A stretch of DNA of 64,000 nt from Polyangia bacterium (GCA_030429545.1 JAUIFF010000013.1:171497-235496), one strand, 5' to 3'. Shown: positions 27,647-37,200, counted from the stretch's first letter. Translations and numbers: made by a program. The notes: generated by a model not told the origin, from the sequence alone.

Positions 27647-28480
27647 TCACATCCGCTTGATGATGTGAAAGCCAAAGTCGGTCTCGACCACCTCACTCAC
27701 GGCTCCGGCTTCGAGTGCGAACGCGGCGGTCTCATACGGGGGAGCAAACATCCCCCGGCCGACCGAGCCTAAGTCTCCGCCGCGCTCAGACGAACCATCC
27801 TCGCCGTACTTTTTGGCGGCCTCGGCAAAGTCGAGGCCGCCGACAATTTTTTCTCGGATCTCGGTGGCGAGTTTTTTGGCCTCGTCCTTCGAGCGCTTGA
27901 TGTCGTCGTCGGCACGTTTGGCCCCCTGGTAGCGGACGAGAATGTGCGAGGTGTGGACTTTCTCAATCGGGCACCGCTTGGCGACGACAAACCCGCGGGG
28001 GGTATCTAGCGGCGCACTGACTTCGCCGATTTTGAGGGCAAAGACCGGCTCCTTGAGTTCGCCAAACGACTCGGGCCACTTGTCTTTGAGGTAAGTTCCC
28101 ATCGCCGATTGTTTGCCGCGGGTGCGCGGCTCATCGGACTGCTCAGCGAGCTCGGAGGGGTCGGTACCGGCCACAACTTTCGCCCGCAACTCCTCGGCGC
28201 GTTGTTTGGCCGCCTGCTTGTCGCGGGTGATCGTCTCCTCTGCGTCTTGGGCCCCTTTGTAGGCGACCACCAGGATCTTGGCGCAGGCCTCGTTGGGGTC
28301 CCCGGGGACGAGGGCCGGTGTGGTGGGCTCGGGCTTTGCCGCTTCGACGTCGGCTTTTTTGTCATCGGATGCGGCCGGCGGTGATTTGGGCTCGGGTTTT
28401 TTTTCGTTGCTGTCGCAACCTCCCAGACACACAAACGCAGATAACAGCAGGGAGATGGGGACGCAGTGCCGGGCAAACAT
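27647..28480 (-). CDS. Parvulin-type peptidyl-prolyl isomerase lipoprotein
   Basis: The product is about 277 residues. An N-terminal lipoprotein signal ends in CLGGC, followed by a Lys/Pro/Glu/Asp-rich linker. The C-terminal half contains a PpiC rotamase domain (VHTSHILVRYQG, GGDLGSVGRGMF, TDFGFHIIKR). The preceding part (KILVVAYKG, SAMGTYLKDKWP) looks like a second, degenerate copy. Parvulins of this kind help fold exported proteins in the periplasm. I chose ATG 28480 because it opens the signal peptide and a TACTAT box lies 8 nt upstream; a longer frame to 28588 has no such support. Confidence 0.85.
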   Translation of the reverse strand: MFARHCVPISLLLSAFVCLGGCDSNEKKPEPKSPPAASDDKKADVEAAKPEPTTPALVPGDPNEACAKILVVAYKGAQDAEETITRDKQAAKQRAEELRAKVVAGTDPSELAEQSDEPRTRGKQSAMGTYLKDKWPESFGELKEPVFALKIGEVSAPLDTPRGFVVAKRCPIEKVHTSHILVRYQGAKRADDDIKRSKDEAKKLATEIREKIVGGLDFAEAAKKYGEDGSSERGGDLGSVGRGMFAPPYETAAFALEAGAVSEVVETDFGFHIIKRM

Positions 28481-28488
28481 CGCTCGGG

Positions 28489-28494
28489 ATAGTA
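28489..28494 (-). promoter_or_regulatory. Candidate -10 box of leaderless promoter (parvulin gene)
   Basis: TACTAT on the minus strand is followed by eight bases and ATG 28480. Confidence 0.45.
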
Positions 28495-28543
28495 CCGAAA
28501 ATCCCGTGGCCACGGTTTGGCTGTACGCGCGAGGAGGCTGGTG

Positions 28544-28549
28544 TAGGCT
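28544..28549 (+). promoter_or_regulatory. Candidate -10 box of leaderless promoter (glycosyltransferase gene)
   Basis: TAGGCT is followed by seven bases and TTG 28557, which is exactly where a signal-peptide-like N-terminus begins. The same TAGGCT hexamer precedes the clamp-loader gene. Confidence 0.5.
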
Positions 28550-28556
28550 CCTTGCG

Positions 28557-30731
28557 TTGTCACGCCATCTCCTACGGCTTGTGTGCACACTGCTTATCGC
28601 GGCTGTTGTTTGCGGTCAGGCTTCATCGGTGTTTGCCGGCGAGCGTCCGGTGATCGAAGCCGGGCGCGAGCAGGAGGTTATGGACCTGTTTGCGCCCTAT
28701 CGCCTAGGAGGTCCGGTCGGTGAGCACTGGACCCTACGGCGCATCGCCATCGAACAGACGCGGATCGTTGTGCGCGGAATTTCGCTGGACGGTCGCGCGG
28801 CGACGTTTTCCCTCGAGTACCCCACAGGTCGGGGCAGGGCGGTCTCCGACAGCTTTGTTGCCACCGATGTGGTCGCCCCAGGGGACGCGGCCGACGAATT
28901 TGTTGAGCCGCTTCTCGCCGCAGTACGCCGACACGACCCGGGTAACTTTTGGCGGGTCAGCCGGAGCGTTCAGGAGCCGAGCACGGGGAGCCAGGGCTGG
29001 GAGGTGACGGCGGGCACCGGCGTCGGGGATTGGTCGCGCGACGGGTTACTGCTTTTTGGATTGCTTGTGGGTACAACAACTGTACTGGCCGGGCGAAAGC
29101 TACGCGCTGCGCCGGTCGACGACGCGGGCGAGCCAGCGAACCCTGCGTCGACAAACCACGGCCTGCGAGATGCCCTGTTATTAGTCGGAATTCTCGTCCT
29201 CGGAGCTGTCTTGAGGCTGCTGATGGTCGAGCCGACGGCACTTGGGGTCTGGCCCTACTCGCGCTACGAGACATTCGCACGGCTCGTCTACGAGGGGCCG
29301 GGCTTGGCGGCATTGAGTCGCGCCCTCGACAGTGTTTGGTATCAAACAGACATTGCATTTGCAACGAATCTCGCGTTTGGACTTGTTGCTCCGCTGGTCG
29401 TGTTTGTCCACGCCTGCTACCTGCTGGGGGACCGCCGTCAAGCACTTGTGAGCGCGCTGTTGCTGGCGTTGCTGCCCAGCCATATTCGCTTTAGCGGCAG
29501 CGAAGTCGCGTTTATTCCCTCGATCGTCATCTCCTCGTTTACGTTTGTGCTGTTGCACATGTCGCTTATCGAGAAGCGCGCGTGGCTGCGGTGGGGAGCA
29601 TGTGCCGGGCTTGCGCTGACAGCCGGTGCGATGTTGCGGGTGCGTCCGCTCAACATTCTCTTTATGTTGTTGTTTATCGCGGTGGCCCTCGTTGTGCGTG
29701 CCGGCCAGGCCCCGCGCTGGCGACGGTTCGTGGTCGCGGCCATGTTGGCGGTGGTGGGTTTGGTTGTCGGTATAGAGCACCTAGGCGGCCTCTACAGCGA
29801 GCAGGTCCATGCAGGGTTGCAATTACAAGTATTGGCGGACGCCTGGTGGCTGTTGTTTGACCCGGTGCGCAACGCCCTGCTCAACCCGGATATCACGCCG
29901 ATGTTGCTTGTGGGGGCTGCGGGGTATGGCCTGTGGTTTGCTGCCAAAACCCGCCCCCGTCTGGCCGGTTTGCTCGCGTCCTGGCTGCTGTTGTTTCACA
30001 CCGGGCATGCCTACGTCATCGCCACCGTGCCCGCCATGCAGGCCCGCTACTACCTCCACCTCGCCGTCCCGTTTTGTCTGTTGGCCGCGATTGGCCTCAC
30101 GCGAATCGCGGAGTTGTGCCGCCGTCGCGGTCGGCGAGGGAACCTCGCGATTGGGTGTATTGGCATCTACTTGGCGACGATCCCCTGGCGGTACCACGGG
30201 TTTATCCGCGACTACGACTTTACGGATGTCCGCGAGTTTGAGTTTGTTCGCCAGCTCCGGGGACAGCTAGCCGATGGCTGTACGATCTATGAGTTTGTCG
30301 GCCATGATGGGCGCGGGTTTGACACTCGGTTTTCGCGGATGGGAGCGGTTATCGACAGCGGCACCCGGCGCATGCGTCTGTCTGGCCAGTCCGTTGGCAC
30401 AGACCGCGAGGACCTGTTGCCCAACCCAGAGGTCTCGTACCGGCGACTGCCGACTGCCGGGGAATCACGCACGCAGTTGTTATCTGACGCCTATCTCGAG
30501 CGCCCCGCTGATCGCTGTAGCTACCTCTACCTGGGCTACCCTTGCTACGCCAACAAGTTTCCTGGGCAAGAAATCGCGCCCGCGTGCGAGGCGATGGTGG
30601 AGGGTGAGCCGGTCGAGTTGGTGACCGAGATTGGCTTTGCCCACCGTCGCTACGATGACAATTTGGCGGCTGGTGCCGGGCCTGACGGGGGGGAAATTCG
30701 GCTCATGTTGTATCGCCTGCGGGAGCGATAA
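28557..30731 (+). CDS. Multi-spanning membrane glycosyltransferase (GT39/ArnT-like)
   Basis: The product is about 724 residues. An N-terminal signal or first membrane helix is followed by about 160 soluble residues, then a transmembrane segment (GLLLFGLLVGTTTVLAG) and a block of about ten hydrophobic helices between 28.9 and 30.2 kb. The region is typical of GT-C enzymes related to PMT/ArnT, which use polyprenyl-phosphate sugars. I could not pinpoint the catalytic acidic pair with certainty. A soluble C-terminal part of about 180 residues is predicted periplasmic. TTG 28557 is preferred because a TAGGCT box lies 7 nt upstream; GTG 28506 is an alternative. It diverges from the parvulin gene. 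Confidence 0.65.
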   Translation: MSRHLLRLVCTLLIAAVVCGQASSVFAGERPVIEAGREQEVMDLFAPYRLGGPVGEHWTLRRIAIEQTRIVVRGISLDGRAATFSLEYPTGRGRAVSDSFVATDVVAPGDAADEFVEPLLAAVRRHDPGNFWRVSRSVQEPSTGSQGWEVTAGTGVGDWSRDGLLLFGLLVGTTTVLAGRKLRAAPVDDAGEPANPASTNHGLRDALLLVGILVLGAVLRLLMVEPTALGVWPYSRYETFARLVYEGPGLAALSRALDSVWYQTDIAFATNLAFGLVAPLVVFVHACYLLGDRRQALVSALLLALLPSHIRFSGSEVAFIPSIVISSFTFVLLHMSLIEKRAWLRWGACAGLALTAGAMLRVRPLNILFMLLFIAVALVVRAGQAPRWRRFVVAAMLAVVGLVVGIEHLGGLYSEQVHAGLQLQVLADAWWLLFDPVRNALLNPDITPMLLVGAAGYGLWFAAKTRPRLAGLLASWLLLFHTGHAYVIATVPAMQARYYLHLAVPFCLLAAIGLTRIAELCRRRGRRGNLAIGCIGIYLATIPWRYHGFIRDYDFTDVREFEFVRQLRGQLADGCTIYEFVGHDGRGFDTRFSRMGAVIDSGTRRMRLSGQSVGTDREDLLPNPEVSYRRLPTAGESRTQLLSDAYLERPADRCSYLYLGYPCYANKFPGQEIAPACEAMVEGEPVELVTEIGFAHRRYDDNLAAGAGPDGGEIRLMLYRLRER

Positions 30732-30823
30732 TTTCCCCACCTACAACGTTTGTTGGGGTTCGCGGCCGCGCGGGAAAAAAACACTGAAAATCCTCGTTCT
30801 TTTTCCCATGATGGGGTCCACGG

Positions 30824-33800
30824 ATGTCTATCTCGATTCACGAGTTGAAACGTCGCCGCACCGCCCGGATCGTTGCCCGGTTGTTTCAAGAATTGGAGGC
30901 GGGGCGGTTCGATTCGGATGTCGTTCGTAAATTGACGGCGATTCCCGGGCCCCATCTCAAGTTGCTGCGGGCCGTTGCCCTTGCCCAGGCCGGTTACTTG
31001 GCGAGTGCGAGGCAACAAGTAGATGCGTGTGCAAGTGATACCGCGCGCAACAGTGGGCTCAAGCTGGCCTCGGCCCTGGTTTTATACGCGACCCGGGATT
31101 ACCAACGTGCCCTGGATCTGGCACGTAGCACCGCCACCGACCCCGACTACGCGGGCACGGCATTTCGCCTGTGGTATGCGTTTGCGGGCAACCTCGGGTG
31201 GGAGGTGGAGGTTGGCGAAGCGATCGATGCGGCGATAGCCCACGGCAAAGAGGAGCTGCTATGGGCCACCCAAGCTGCCGGGATGCACCTTCGCGGGCGT
31301 AATTACGCCGGAGCGCTTCCCTACCTCGAACGGGCGATCGCAGCGGTCGAGCGCGGGGAGACGGAGGATGGCGAGGACTTCTCCCTGTTTCGGTTGCTGC
31401 TACAACAAGCCAAGGTCCTGGTTGAGCTCACCGACTACGCCGGTGCGAAGTCGGTACTTTCGCAGGCACGCACATTGCCCGAGGCTGAAACGCCCGATGG
31501 CGCTTGGGACCTTGCCAAGGTCTATTTGTCGCTCGCGGACCTCGACACAACCCGCGAGCTCATTTTGTATGTACACAAGTGCCAGCCGCAGGCTGAGCTT
31601 TTGGCCGAGCTCGGGCGGATGGCCCTGTGGGTCAACGACTTCGAGCAGGCGCTTAGGTGGGCCGAGCAGGCCCTCGACCTCGATGCCCAATGTGCGGCTG
31701 CATTGCGGATTGTCGGCGCAGTGGCCGTTTGTCAGGGAAATTTTGCTGCGGCAGCCGAGCCCCTCGCCGCCGCCGTCGAGCTCGATCCGCGGGAATACGA
31801 AGCCCATGTTTGGCGGGCCGAGGCTGCGCTTCGCCTGGGCGACTACAACACGGTGCATGCACAACTACACCAGGCGAGTATGAAGTCCAACGGCCTGTTG
31901 TTTATCAGTTGGATGTTGCGGTTTATCGCGGCTGCCCGCCAAAACAACACCCCGAACGAACCGGTCGGTCCCCATCGAACCGAGGAATTTATCACGGCCG
32001 TGCTCGAGCTTTGCCCCGGCAACGAAGGGGTGTTTGAGCGGCAAAACGAAGGAGAGATCGAGGCGCTTATTGAACGTGCGTTGGTGCAGATGGGGGGCAA
32101 CCGCACTGTGATGGCCACCGCATTCGATGCCAAAACTGCAACTGTTCGGCGCCTCAAAACACGCAGCGGCGCGCGCTACTCGTCGCGCCACGCCCTGCAG
32201 CTCATCCGCGTGATGCCAGCCAAGCAAGCCCTTGCGGCGCTCGATCGCGTGGTCGCGGACTACCCCAGGTCTTCGCTGCCCATCTGTCACCGGGGTGAGC
32301 TCGAGTTGTGGATGGGCAACCTCGAGCAGGCCCGCGCCGATCTCAACAGAGCTATCGAAATCCTGCCTTACACCCGGTGGGCCTACATCGGCTTGACGGG
32401 CATCGATATTCTCAACGGCGACTACGAGCGTGCGCTCGACACCTCGACCCATGGTGTTCGCACCATGGGGAACACCGAAGGCCCTTCGGTGTACATCTAC
32501 CGGGGAGAGGCGCTGCGTCGCTTGGGCCGCTACGGAGAGGCGCTGCAGGACCTGATCCGCTCTGTGCGTATACATCCTTCCCGGGTGAGCGCGTGGCTCA
32601 ACCTCGGTCTGGTCTACGTCGGCCAAGGGGAGTTCGAATTGTTTGAGCGGGTGTTCGCCCGACTGTCGGTCCAGGCCAGTGGATTGCTGTCGGACGCGGC
32701 CTATGAACTCGGTGAAACCCTTTGGGGGGACCCGGGGTTCACTGCCTCGGTCGAAGTGCGGACGCGGGTGCTGGAGCATGCCCTGGCGATGATGGGAGGC
32801 AATCGCTCGTCGACGGCAATGACCTACTTCACCCGGTCTGGGGCGATGCGGATGGTCGAGCACCGCGATGCGACGACACCCGAAAAGCGCTCGCGCTTCA
32901 ACGTCGAAACAAACAGGTTTCGCCGGGCGCGGACCTTGATTCTGCGCGAGCTCGGCCTCGCACAGGCGGACAACATCGGCGATGCCGGGCCGGTCGCAGC
33001 CGAACCGAAGGACGACCCCATGGCCTGGCAGCCGCCCGATGCCCCGGTGTTGCCCAAGCGCGGGAACTCGCTGACGCCCGAGCAGATTCGCGAGTTTGAA
33101 ACCCGGGGTTTTATCCAGCTCAAGCAATGTTTTTCCCGCGAGGCTGCCAAAATATGGGTCGACGACGCATGTCGGCGACTGCGGGATGAACCCGAAACCT
33201 GGATTCCCAAGGCCCAGCGAAATCCACAAGAACCACGCTTTGATCGTCACGACCGGTCGACCTGGGTGCGCAAGCGCCTGAGTTTGCCAGGGCCGCGACT
33301 GTTGCCGATTTCCGAGTTTGCTCCGCGCGCCTGGGAGGCAATCTGCGACCTTTTGGGCGGGCCACAGCGGGTCAAGACAACCGAGTGGAGCGACTACTTT
33401 GTCATCAACTTCCGCTGCGATCCGGAACGCTTGGTCGATCCCCATGAAGAGCTACAACTGTCGGGTGATGCGTGGCACATCGACGACCCCAAGCTCGCGA
33501 CTCGGCTCGACAACTGGCACCACGGACTGATCGTGATGTGCCTGTTTTCAGATGTGAAGCCGCGTGGAGGAGGCACGCTGTTTGCTTGCGACTCACCAGC
33601 AAAGGTTGCCCGCTATCTCGCACAACACCCCGAGGGGACCGACTTTGTCAACGACGGACGGGTGCATGTACAAAAACTCTTGGCGCAGTGCCACGACTAC
33701 CACGAGGTCACCGGCGAGGTCGGTGACGTGTTGCTGATACATCCATTGATGCTGCATGCGGGGTCGGACAACCGCAGCCGCGACATTCGCTGGATGTCAA

Positions 33801-33916
33801 ATCCACTGATCTTCACCGAACAGCCCATGGATTTTTGGCGTGACGATCGGGCGCGCGAGTCGGTTGTCGAGCGCGTGATCAGGCAGGCGATCGAAGCCCC
33901 CGAGGCAATTGTCTAG
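30824..33916 (+). CDS. TPR-repeat and phytanoyl-CoA-dioxygenase-like fusion
   Basis: The 1030-residue protein has about 700 N-terminal residues of TPR-like helical pairs in two blocks, joined to a C-terminal Fe(II)/2-oxoglutarate oxygenase-like domain (about 750-1015). Visible there are FETRGFIQLKQCF, the metal site WHIDD (His-x-Asp) and the distal LLIHPLMLHAGSDN with a following Arg (SRDIRW) for 2-oxoglutarate. PhyH-family enzymes hydroxylate lipids or small molecules and some act on proteins. The TPR part suggests a protein-bound substrate. There is no signal peptide. ATG 30824 is preceded by GGGG 7 nt upstream. It ends 6 bp from the convergent lipoprotein gene. Confidence 0.75.
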   Translation: MSISIHELKRRRTARIVARLFQELEAGRFDSDVVRKLTAIPGPHLKLLRAVALAQAGYLASARQQVDACASDTARNSGLKLASALVLYATRDYQRALDLARSTATDPDYAGTAFRLWYAFAGNLGWEVEVGEAIDAAIAHGKEELLWATQAAGMHLRGRNYAGALPYLERAIAAVERGETEDGEDFSLFRLLLQQAKVLVELTDYAGAKSVLSQARTLPEAETPDGAWDLAKVYLSLADLDTTRELILYVHKCQPQAELLAELGRMALWVNDFEQALRWAEQALDLDAQCAAALRIVGAVAVCQGNFAAAAEPLAAAVELDPREYEAHVWRAEAALRLGDYNTVHAQLHQASMKSNGLLFISWMLRFIAAARQNNTPNEPVGPHRTEEFITAVLELCPGNEGVFERQNEGEIEALIERALVQMGGNRTVMATAFDAKTATVRRLKTRSGARYSSRHALQLIRVMPAKQALAALDRVVADYPRSSLPICHRGELELWMGNLEQARADLNRAIEILPYTRWAYIGLTGIDILNGDYERALDTSTHGVRTMGNTEGPSVYIYRGEALRRLGRYGEALQDLIRSVRIHPSRVSAWLNLGLVYVGQGEFELFERVFARLSVQASGLLSDAAYELGETLWGDPGFTASVEVRTRVLEHALAMMGGNRSSTAMTYFTRSGAMRMVEHRDATTPEKRSRFNVETNRFRRARTLILRELGLAQADNIGDAGPVAAEPKDDPMAWQPPDAPVLPKRGNSLTPEQIREFETRGFIQLKQCFSREAAKIWVDDACRRLRDEPETWIPKAQRNPQEPRFDRHDRSTWVRKRLSLPGPRLLPISEFAPRAWEAICDLLGGPQRVKTTEWSDYFVINFRCDPERLVDPHEELQLSGDAWHIDDPKLATRLDNWHHGLIVMCLFSDVKPRGGGTLFACDSPAKVARYLAQHPEGTDFVNDGRVHVQKLLAQCHDYHEVTGEVGDVLLIHPLMLHAGSDNRSRDIRWMSNPLIFTEQPMDFWRDDRARESVVERVIRQAIEAPEAIV

Positions 33917-33922
33917 GTAGGC

Positions 33923-35500
33923 CTACAGGGCACTCAGCAGGCGAAACCGGACATTTCCTTCAGGGTAGGCATCTTGGTAGGCCATCGCGTAATGTCCTGC
34001 GAGGGGGTCATACGCGAGGGTCGGGTAGAGGATAACTTCCATCGGGTCGATCGCACCATCGTGCTCGGGAACCGGGTTGAGCTCGCTGTCGAACGCGTAG
34101 AATCGATTGTGCATCTGCTCATCGTGTGCAAATACATATAAAGTCCCATCCTGCTCGATCAACGCCGGGTAGCGGACCTCGGGATCGTTTTGCACGACGA
34201 CCTTGCCGAGCCATTCACCGGTTTGAGAGATTTTGGCGAGGTCGAGGGTGTTGTCGTTGCGGTGGCGGTAGGCCAAGAAGTAGGCCTGATCGTGGTAGAG
34301 CATGTCGGTTTGGCCGTTGGCCGTCGAGGTCGCAAGCGCCGTTGGCAGCTCAGCGACCGGTGCCACGGGCATGCCCGCCGGGTTGATCCGAGCAAAGAAC
34401 GTATTGTTGCCCATGGCCGTGGCAATCGCATAGCCGTCACCGTGCCAGAGCAGGCGGGTACGCGCACCGTCACGGACATCGCTTTGGTACGGGTCGGCAT
34501 ACACGAGCACGTTGGCCAGCTTGTCTCCCCCGCCACCAACAAGGTTGCGGGCCGCATCGATTTCGCGGAAGTAAATGTCGTCGTAGCTGACCCAGGCAAC
34601 GCCAAAACCGTTCCCGTGCCAGTCGAGCACGGGGTGACCGTTGTGGCCGATTTCACCAAACACGGTCGATGGCGTGAGCTCGTTACCGGCGCTGTCGTAC
34701 TCGCGAAAGTCGATACAACCCCAGCCCCAGCCGACGTTCCACGAGCCATTGTCATCGCAATTGTACTGGTAAAGCACCTGAAACCGGTCGTCGAAGTAGC
34801 TCAGTTGGATGTCGGTGTAATAGTAGCCATCGCTGAGCAACAGGTTTTGGCTGGCTAGCTCGTTACCCTCGGCGTCGACAAATAGCACCTGCGGTGTTTC
34901 GTTTTGCGAACCATCGGGCATACAGCCAATGGCAAACACACTGTCGCCTGTGGCGATCGTTGGCGGATGAAACTTGCCTGTACAAATTGTCTGGGCCGGG
35001 CCGAGTGGGTCAAACGGGGTGCAGTCGTCGCCCACGCAAACGTCAGCACAAACCTCGTCAAACTCGCAGTCAGGGTCTTCGCAGTCGACCGCATCGTCGC
35101 CGTCGTCGTCGATCTCGTTGTGACAGTCTTCGATGGGCATGTCGGTATCCGAGTCGGTACCGGCCGAGTCTGTGGTGGGATCGTCGGTTGTCGCCTCGGT
35201 ATCGGAACTCGAAGTAGTCTCCGTCGACTCGGTGGTCTCGGTGGTCTCAGTCGACTCGGTGGTCTCGGTGGTCTGCGCTGTCTCGGAGCCCGTGTCGGAA
35301 TCCGACCCTGTCGAGGTTGTCGGGCCCGCGGTTGTGTCGGCCTCAGTTGGGTCGGTTTCGCCGGTCGACTCGGCCGCTGTGGTGGGAACCTGTGTGGTCG
35401 CACCACCCGTCGTCGCGTCGGTCGCACTGTCGGTCTCGCCCTCTCCACAGCCGCTGAGCAAGGCCACAGTACACAACCAAAACCACGGTAAACGTTGCAT
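33923..35500 (-). CDS. Stalked surface lipoprotein with Asp-rich Cys motif
   Basis: The product is about 525 residues. The lipobox is LLSGC, then a stalk of about 100 residues made almost only of Thr, Ser, Glu and Asp, then CHNEIDDDGDDAVDCEDPDC, the Asp/Cys motif frequent in Myxococcota surface proteins, then about 340 residues of beta-rich sequence with recurring Y-x-D and W-H-G-x-G-x patterns suggesting a beta-propeller (inference). It is probably outer-membrane and surface-exposed. ATG 35500 starts the signal peptide; an in-frame extension to 35881 would overlap the next gene and is rejected. Function unknown. Confidence 0.7.
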   Translation of the reverse strand: MQRLPWFWLCTVALLSGCGEGETDSATDATTGGATTQVPTTAAESTGETDPTEADTTAGPTTSTGSDSDTGSETAQTTETTESTETTETTESTETTSSSDTEATTDDPTTDSAGTDSDTDMPIEDCHNEIDDDGDDAVDCEDPDCEFDEVCADVCVGDDCTPFDPLGPAQTICTGKFHPPTIATGDSVFAIGCMPDGSQNETPQVLFVDAEGNELASQNLLLSDGYYYTDIQLSYFDDRFQVLYQYNCDDNGSWNVGWGWGCIDFREYDSAGNELTPSTVFGEIGHNGHPVLDWHGNGFGVAWVSYDDIYFREIDAARNLVGGGGDKLANVLVYADPYQSDVRDGARTRLLWHGDGYAIATAMGNNTFFARINPAGMPVAPVAELPTALATSTANGQTDMLYHDQAYFLAYRHRNDNTLDLAKISQTGEWLGKVVVQNDPEVRYPALIEQDGTLYVFAHDEQMHNRFYAFDSELNPVPEHDGAIDPMEVILYPTLAYDPLAGHYAMAYQDAYPEGNVRFRLLSAL

Positions 35501-35565
35501 GGGCAACTGATTGCACAGCCTTGGGGCGGCGTCAAGCAGCCCGGTTGGATGCATGTGCACGGTTG

Positions 35566-36282
35566 CTAGGTCAGGAGGTCCCAGATCGCTGTATAGTGGA
35601 TAGTAGCCGCAATCAACACGCAGACATGAAAGATTTCGTGGTGGCCAAACACCCGGGGCCAGGGGTCGGGCCGACGCAGGGCGTAGACCAGGGCTCCGGC
35701 AATGTAGATGGCCCCGCCGCCCAAAAACCGCCACATGATCGACGGCCCACAATGCTCGAGGACAAGGCCCGCGGTGCCGGCGAGTGACCCACCTAAAATG
35801 AGGTACATGGCCGAGCGAATCTCGCGGCGAAACCCGAGCCACAGCCACGATTCGACCGTACCGAGGAGCGAGGCAACCCACACCGCAACAAGTAGTAGCG
35901 GACCGATAGGGGCGGGCAGGTGGAGGCCTATCGGCGTGTAACTGCCAGCGATCATCAGGTAGATGTTGCCGTGGTCGATCCGTTGCAATCGGTGGTAGGT
36001 CTCGGGCTTCCAGCTAGGGGTGTGGTACAGGCCACTGACAGCCAGCAGGCTGAAGGCGATTACGCCGTAGAGCAGGGCGAGCCAGGTCGGCGGACCCGGG
36101 CGTGCATGTATCAGCAAGAAAATCACCGCGGGTAGGGCACAGCAGGCCCCGATCACGTGGGAGTACCCACGGAGCATGGGCTGCGCCGAGCGGGGTTTCC
36201 AAGCGTGCGAGGGGTGGATCGTGCGGCCCATATGCCGGCGGAGCATAGCAACCTGTGGGCGACCGGCGATGCTCTCCATCAC
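35566..36282 (-). CDS. Hemolysin III / PAQR-family membrane protein
   Basis: The product is up to 238 residues with seven predicted transmembrane segments. Family marks: SGLYHT, RIDHGNIYLMIAGSYTP and a final GHHEIFHVCVLIAATIHY, which supply the conserved Asp and His residues of the PAQR zinc site. Bacterial members are called hemolysin III (YqfA-like); a role in membrane-lipid homeostasis is more likely than toxicity. Several starts are possible (36282, 36246, others). ATG 36246 has AGG just upstream and removes a non-hydrophobic leader. It lies on the same strand as the stalked lipoprotein gene, 65 bp upstream of it. Confidence 0.85.
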   Translation of the reverse strand: MMESIAGRPQVAMLRRHMGRTIHPSHAWKPRSAQPMLRGYSHVIGACCALPAVIFLLIHARPGPPTWLALLYGVIAFSLLAVSGLYHTPSWKPETYHRLQRIDHGNIYLMIAGSYTPIGLHLPAPIGPLLLVAVWVASLLGTVESWLWLGFRREIRSAMYLILGGSLAGTAGLVLEHCGPSIMWRFLGGGAIYIAGALVYALRRPDPWPRVFGHHEIFHVCVLIAATIHYTAIWDLLT

Positions 36283-36312
36283 ACCCCGTGCGGAGCATGG
36301 TCACTTTGTGTA

Positions 36313-36326
36313 CCTGCACGTGCAGG
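36313..36326. other. 14-bp perfect palindrome between genes
   Basis: CCTGCACGTGCAGG lies in the 54-bp gap upstream of the PAQR gene and contains two overlapping copies of the interspersed TGYANNTRCA motif. It could be an operator. Confidence 0.4.
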
Positions 36327-36336
36327 AGTGCGAGCG

Positions 36337-37083
36337 CTACTCGTCTTCGGCCTTGATCTCGGCCGCTTCGGCGTTGTCCTTTTTTTTCTTATTTTTGTCG
36401 TACCCGGCGTCTTCAAACACCTTGTTGATCTCATCGATACGCGCTTCGACGAGGCCTATTTCGTCTTTGCTGAGGGTGTAGCCACCTTTTTGCTTGCCCT
36501 GCTGCTTGCGGTGTTGCTCGATCGCCTCTTTGTGCTTTTTGGCGGCTTCTTCGAGCTTTTCCTTGGCCAGTTTGTTGCGCTTGAGTTGCTCCTCGACCTC
36601 AGCCTTGTTTTCTGCCTCGGCGAGTTTGGCTTCGAGTTCCTCTCGTTCTTTGTCGAGTTTGGCCAGTGATTCGGCGTGGGCCTTTTTCCACTGGATCTGC
36701 GCCCGGGCGTCGCTCACCTTGATCAGCAAAACATAGAACTCGGTGATCCGGGTGTTGTTGCTCTCAAAAAACGCCATGTAGTCCGACAACCCCCCGAGTG
36801 CGTTGGCGAGTTGGCTGATGTCGCTGGAGTTGGGGTCGGGTTCCCACTTGACCTTGGCGGTTTCCGAGAAGGTCTTGAGTTTGGGAATCACGCGCAGCAG
36901 CAGGCTGATCTTGTCGTTGGTCAGCTTGGCCTTGAGGTCTTTTTCGAGGTGCTTGTCGAGCTCCTCGACCGCCGAGGCGAGGCCCTTGAGGCTGGCGATC
37001 ATCTCGCAACCGCTGGAGGCAACCGCGGCACTACAGATGAGGAAGGTCGACAGGACGGCGCGGGCGATAGGGGGCAGGCGCAT
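36337..37083 (-). CDS. Coiled-coil lipoprotein of unknown function
   Basis: The product is 248 residues. The signal peptide ends in ASSGC (lipobox, Cys26). Residues about 125-205 are strongly charged heptad-like sequence (Glu/Lys/Ala-rich, for example LDKEREELEAKLAEAENKAE), a long coiled coil. The C-terminus is Lys/Asp/Glu-rich. It is probably attached to a membrane from the periplasm or outer face. ATG 37083 has TACCCT 6 nt upstream and TTGACC 19 bp before that. I know no characterised homologue. Confidence 0.7.
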   Translation of the reverse strand: MRLPPIARAVLSTFLICSAAVASSGCEMIASLKGLASAVEELDKHLEKDLKAKLTNDKISLLLRVIPKLKTFSETAKVKWEPDPNSSDISQLANALGGLSDYMAFFESNNTRITEFYVLLIKVSDARAQIQWKKAHAESLAKLDKEREELEAKLAEAENKAEVEEQLKRNKLAKEKLEEAAKKHKEAIEQHRKQQGKQKGGYTLSKDEIGLVEARIDEINKVFEDAGYDKNKKKKDNAEAAEIKAEDE

Positions 37084-37089
37084 AGCTCG

Positions 37090-37120
37090 AGGGTAGCGCG
37101 CCCAGTTGGCCCGCGGTCAA
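37090..37120 (-). promoter_or_regulatory. Leaderless promoter of the coiled-coil lipoprotein
   Basis: On the minus strand TTGACC (37120-37115), 19-bp spacer, TACCCT (37095-37090), six bases, then ATG 37083. This is the best -35/-10 pair of the leaderless set. Confidence 0.5.
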
Positions 37121-37141
37121 TAGATATTTGTGTTCATGTTT

Positions 37142-37176
37142 AAAAAGACATGTCCGTGCCGGGCACGAACATGTCT
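37142..37176 (-). terminator. Intrinsic terminator of ffh
   Basis: AGACATGT and CGTGCC pair with GGCACG and ACATGTCT; on the minus strand the stem is followed by five T. It lies 25 bp beyond the ffh stop. Confidence 0.8.
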
Positions 37177-37200
37177 CGAGCGGTGTTTAGGGCAATCGGG

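Noticed and set aside
28278..28556. N-terminal extension of the membrane glycosyltransferase
   Set aside because: It is antisense to the parvulin coding region; a signal peptide begins exactly at TTG 28557, after a -10-like box.
35501..35881. N-terminal extension of the stalked lipoprotein
   Set aside because: It overlaps the PAQR gene on the same strand, and the signal peptide with lipobox begins at 35500.
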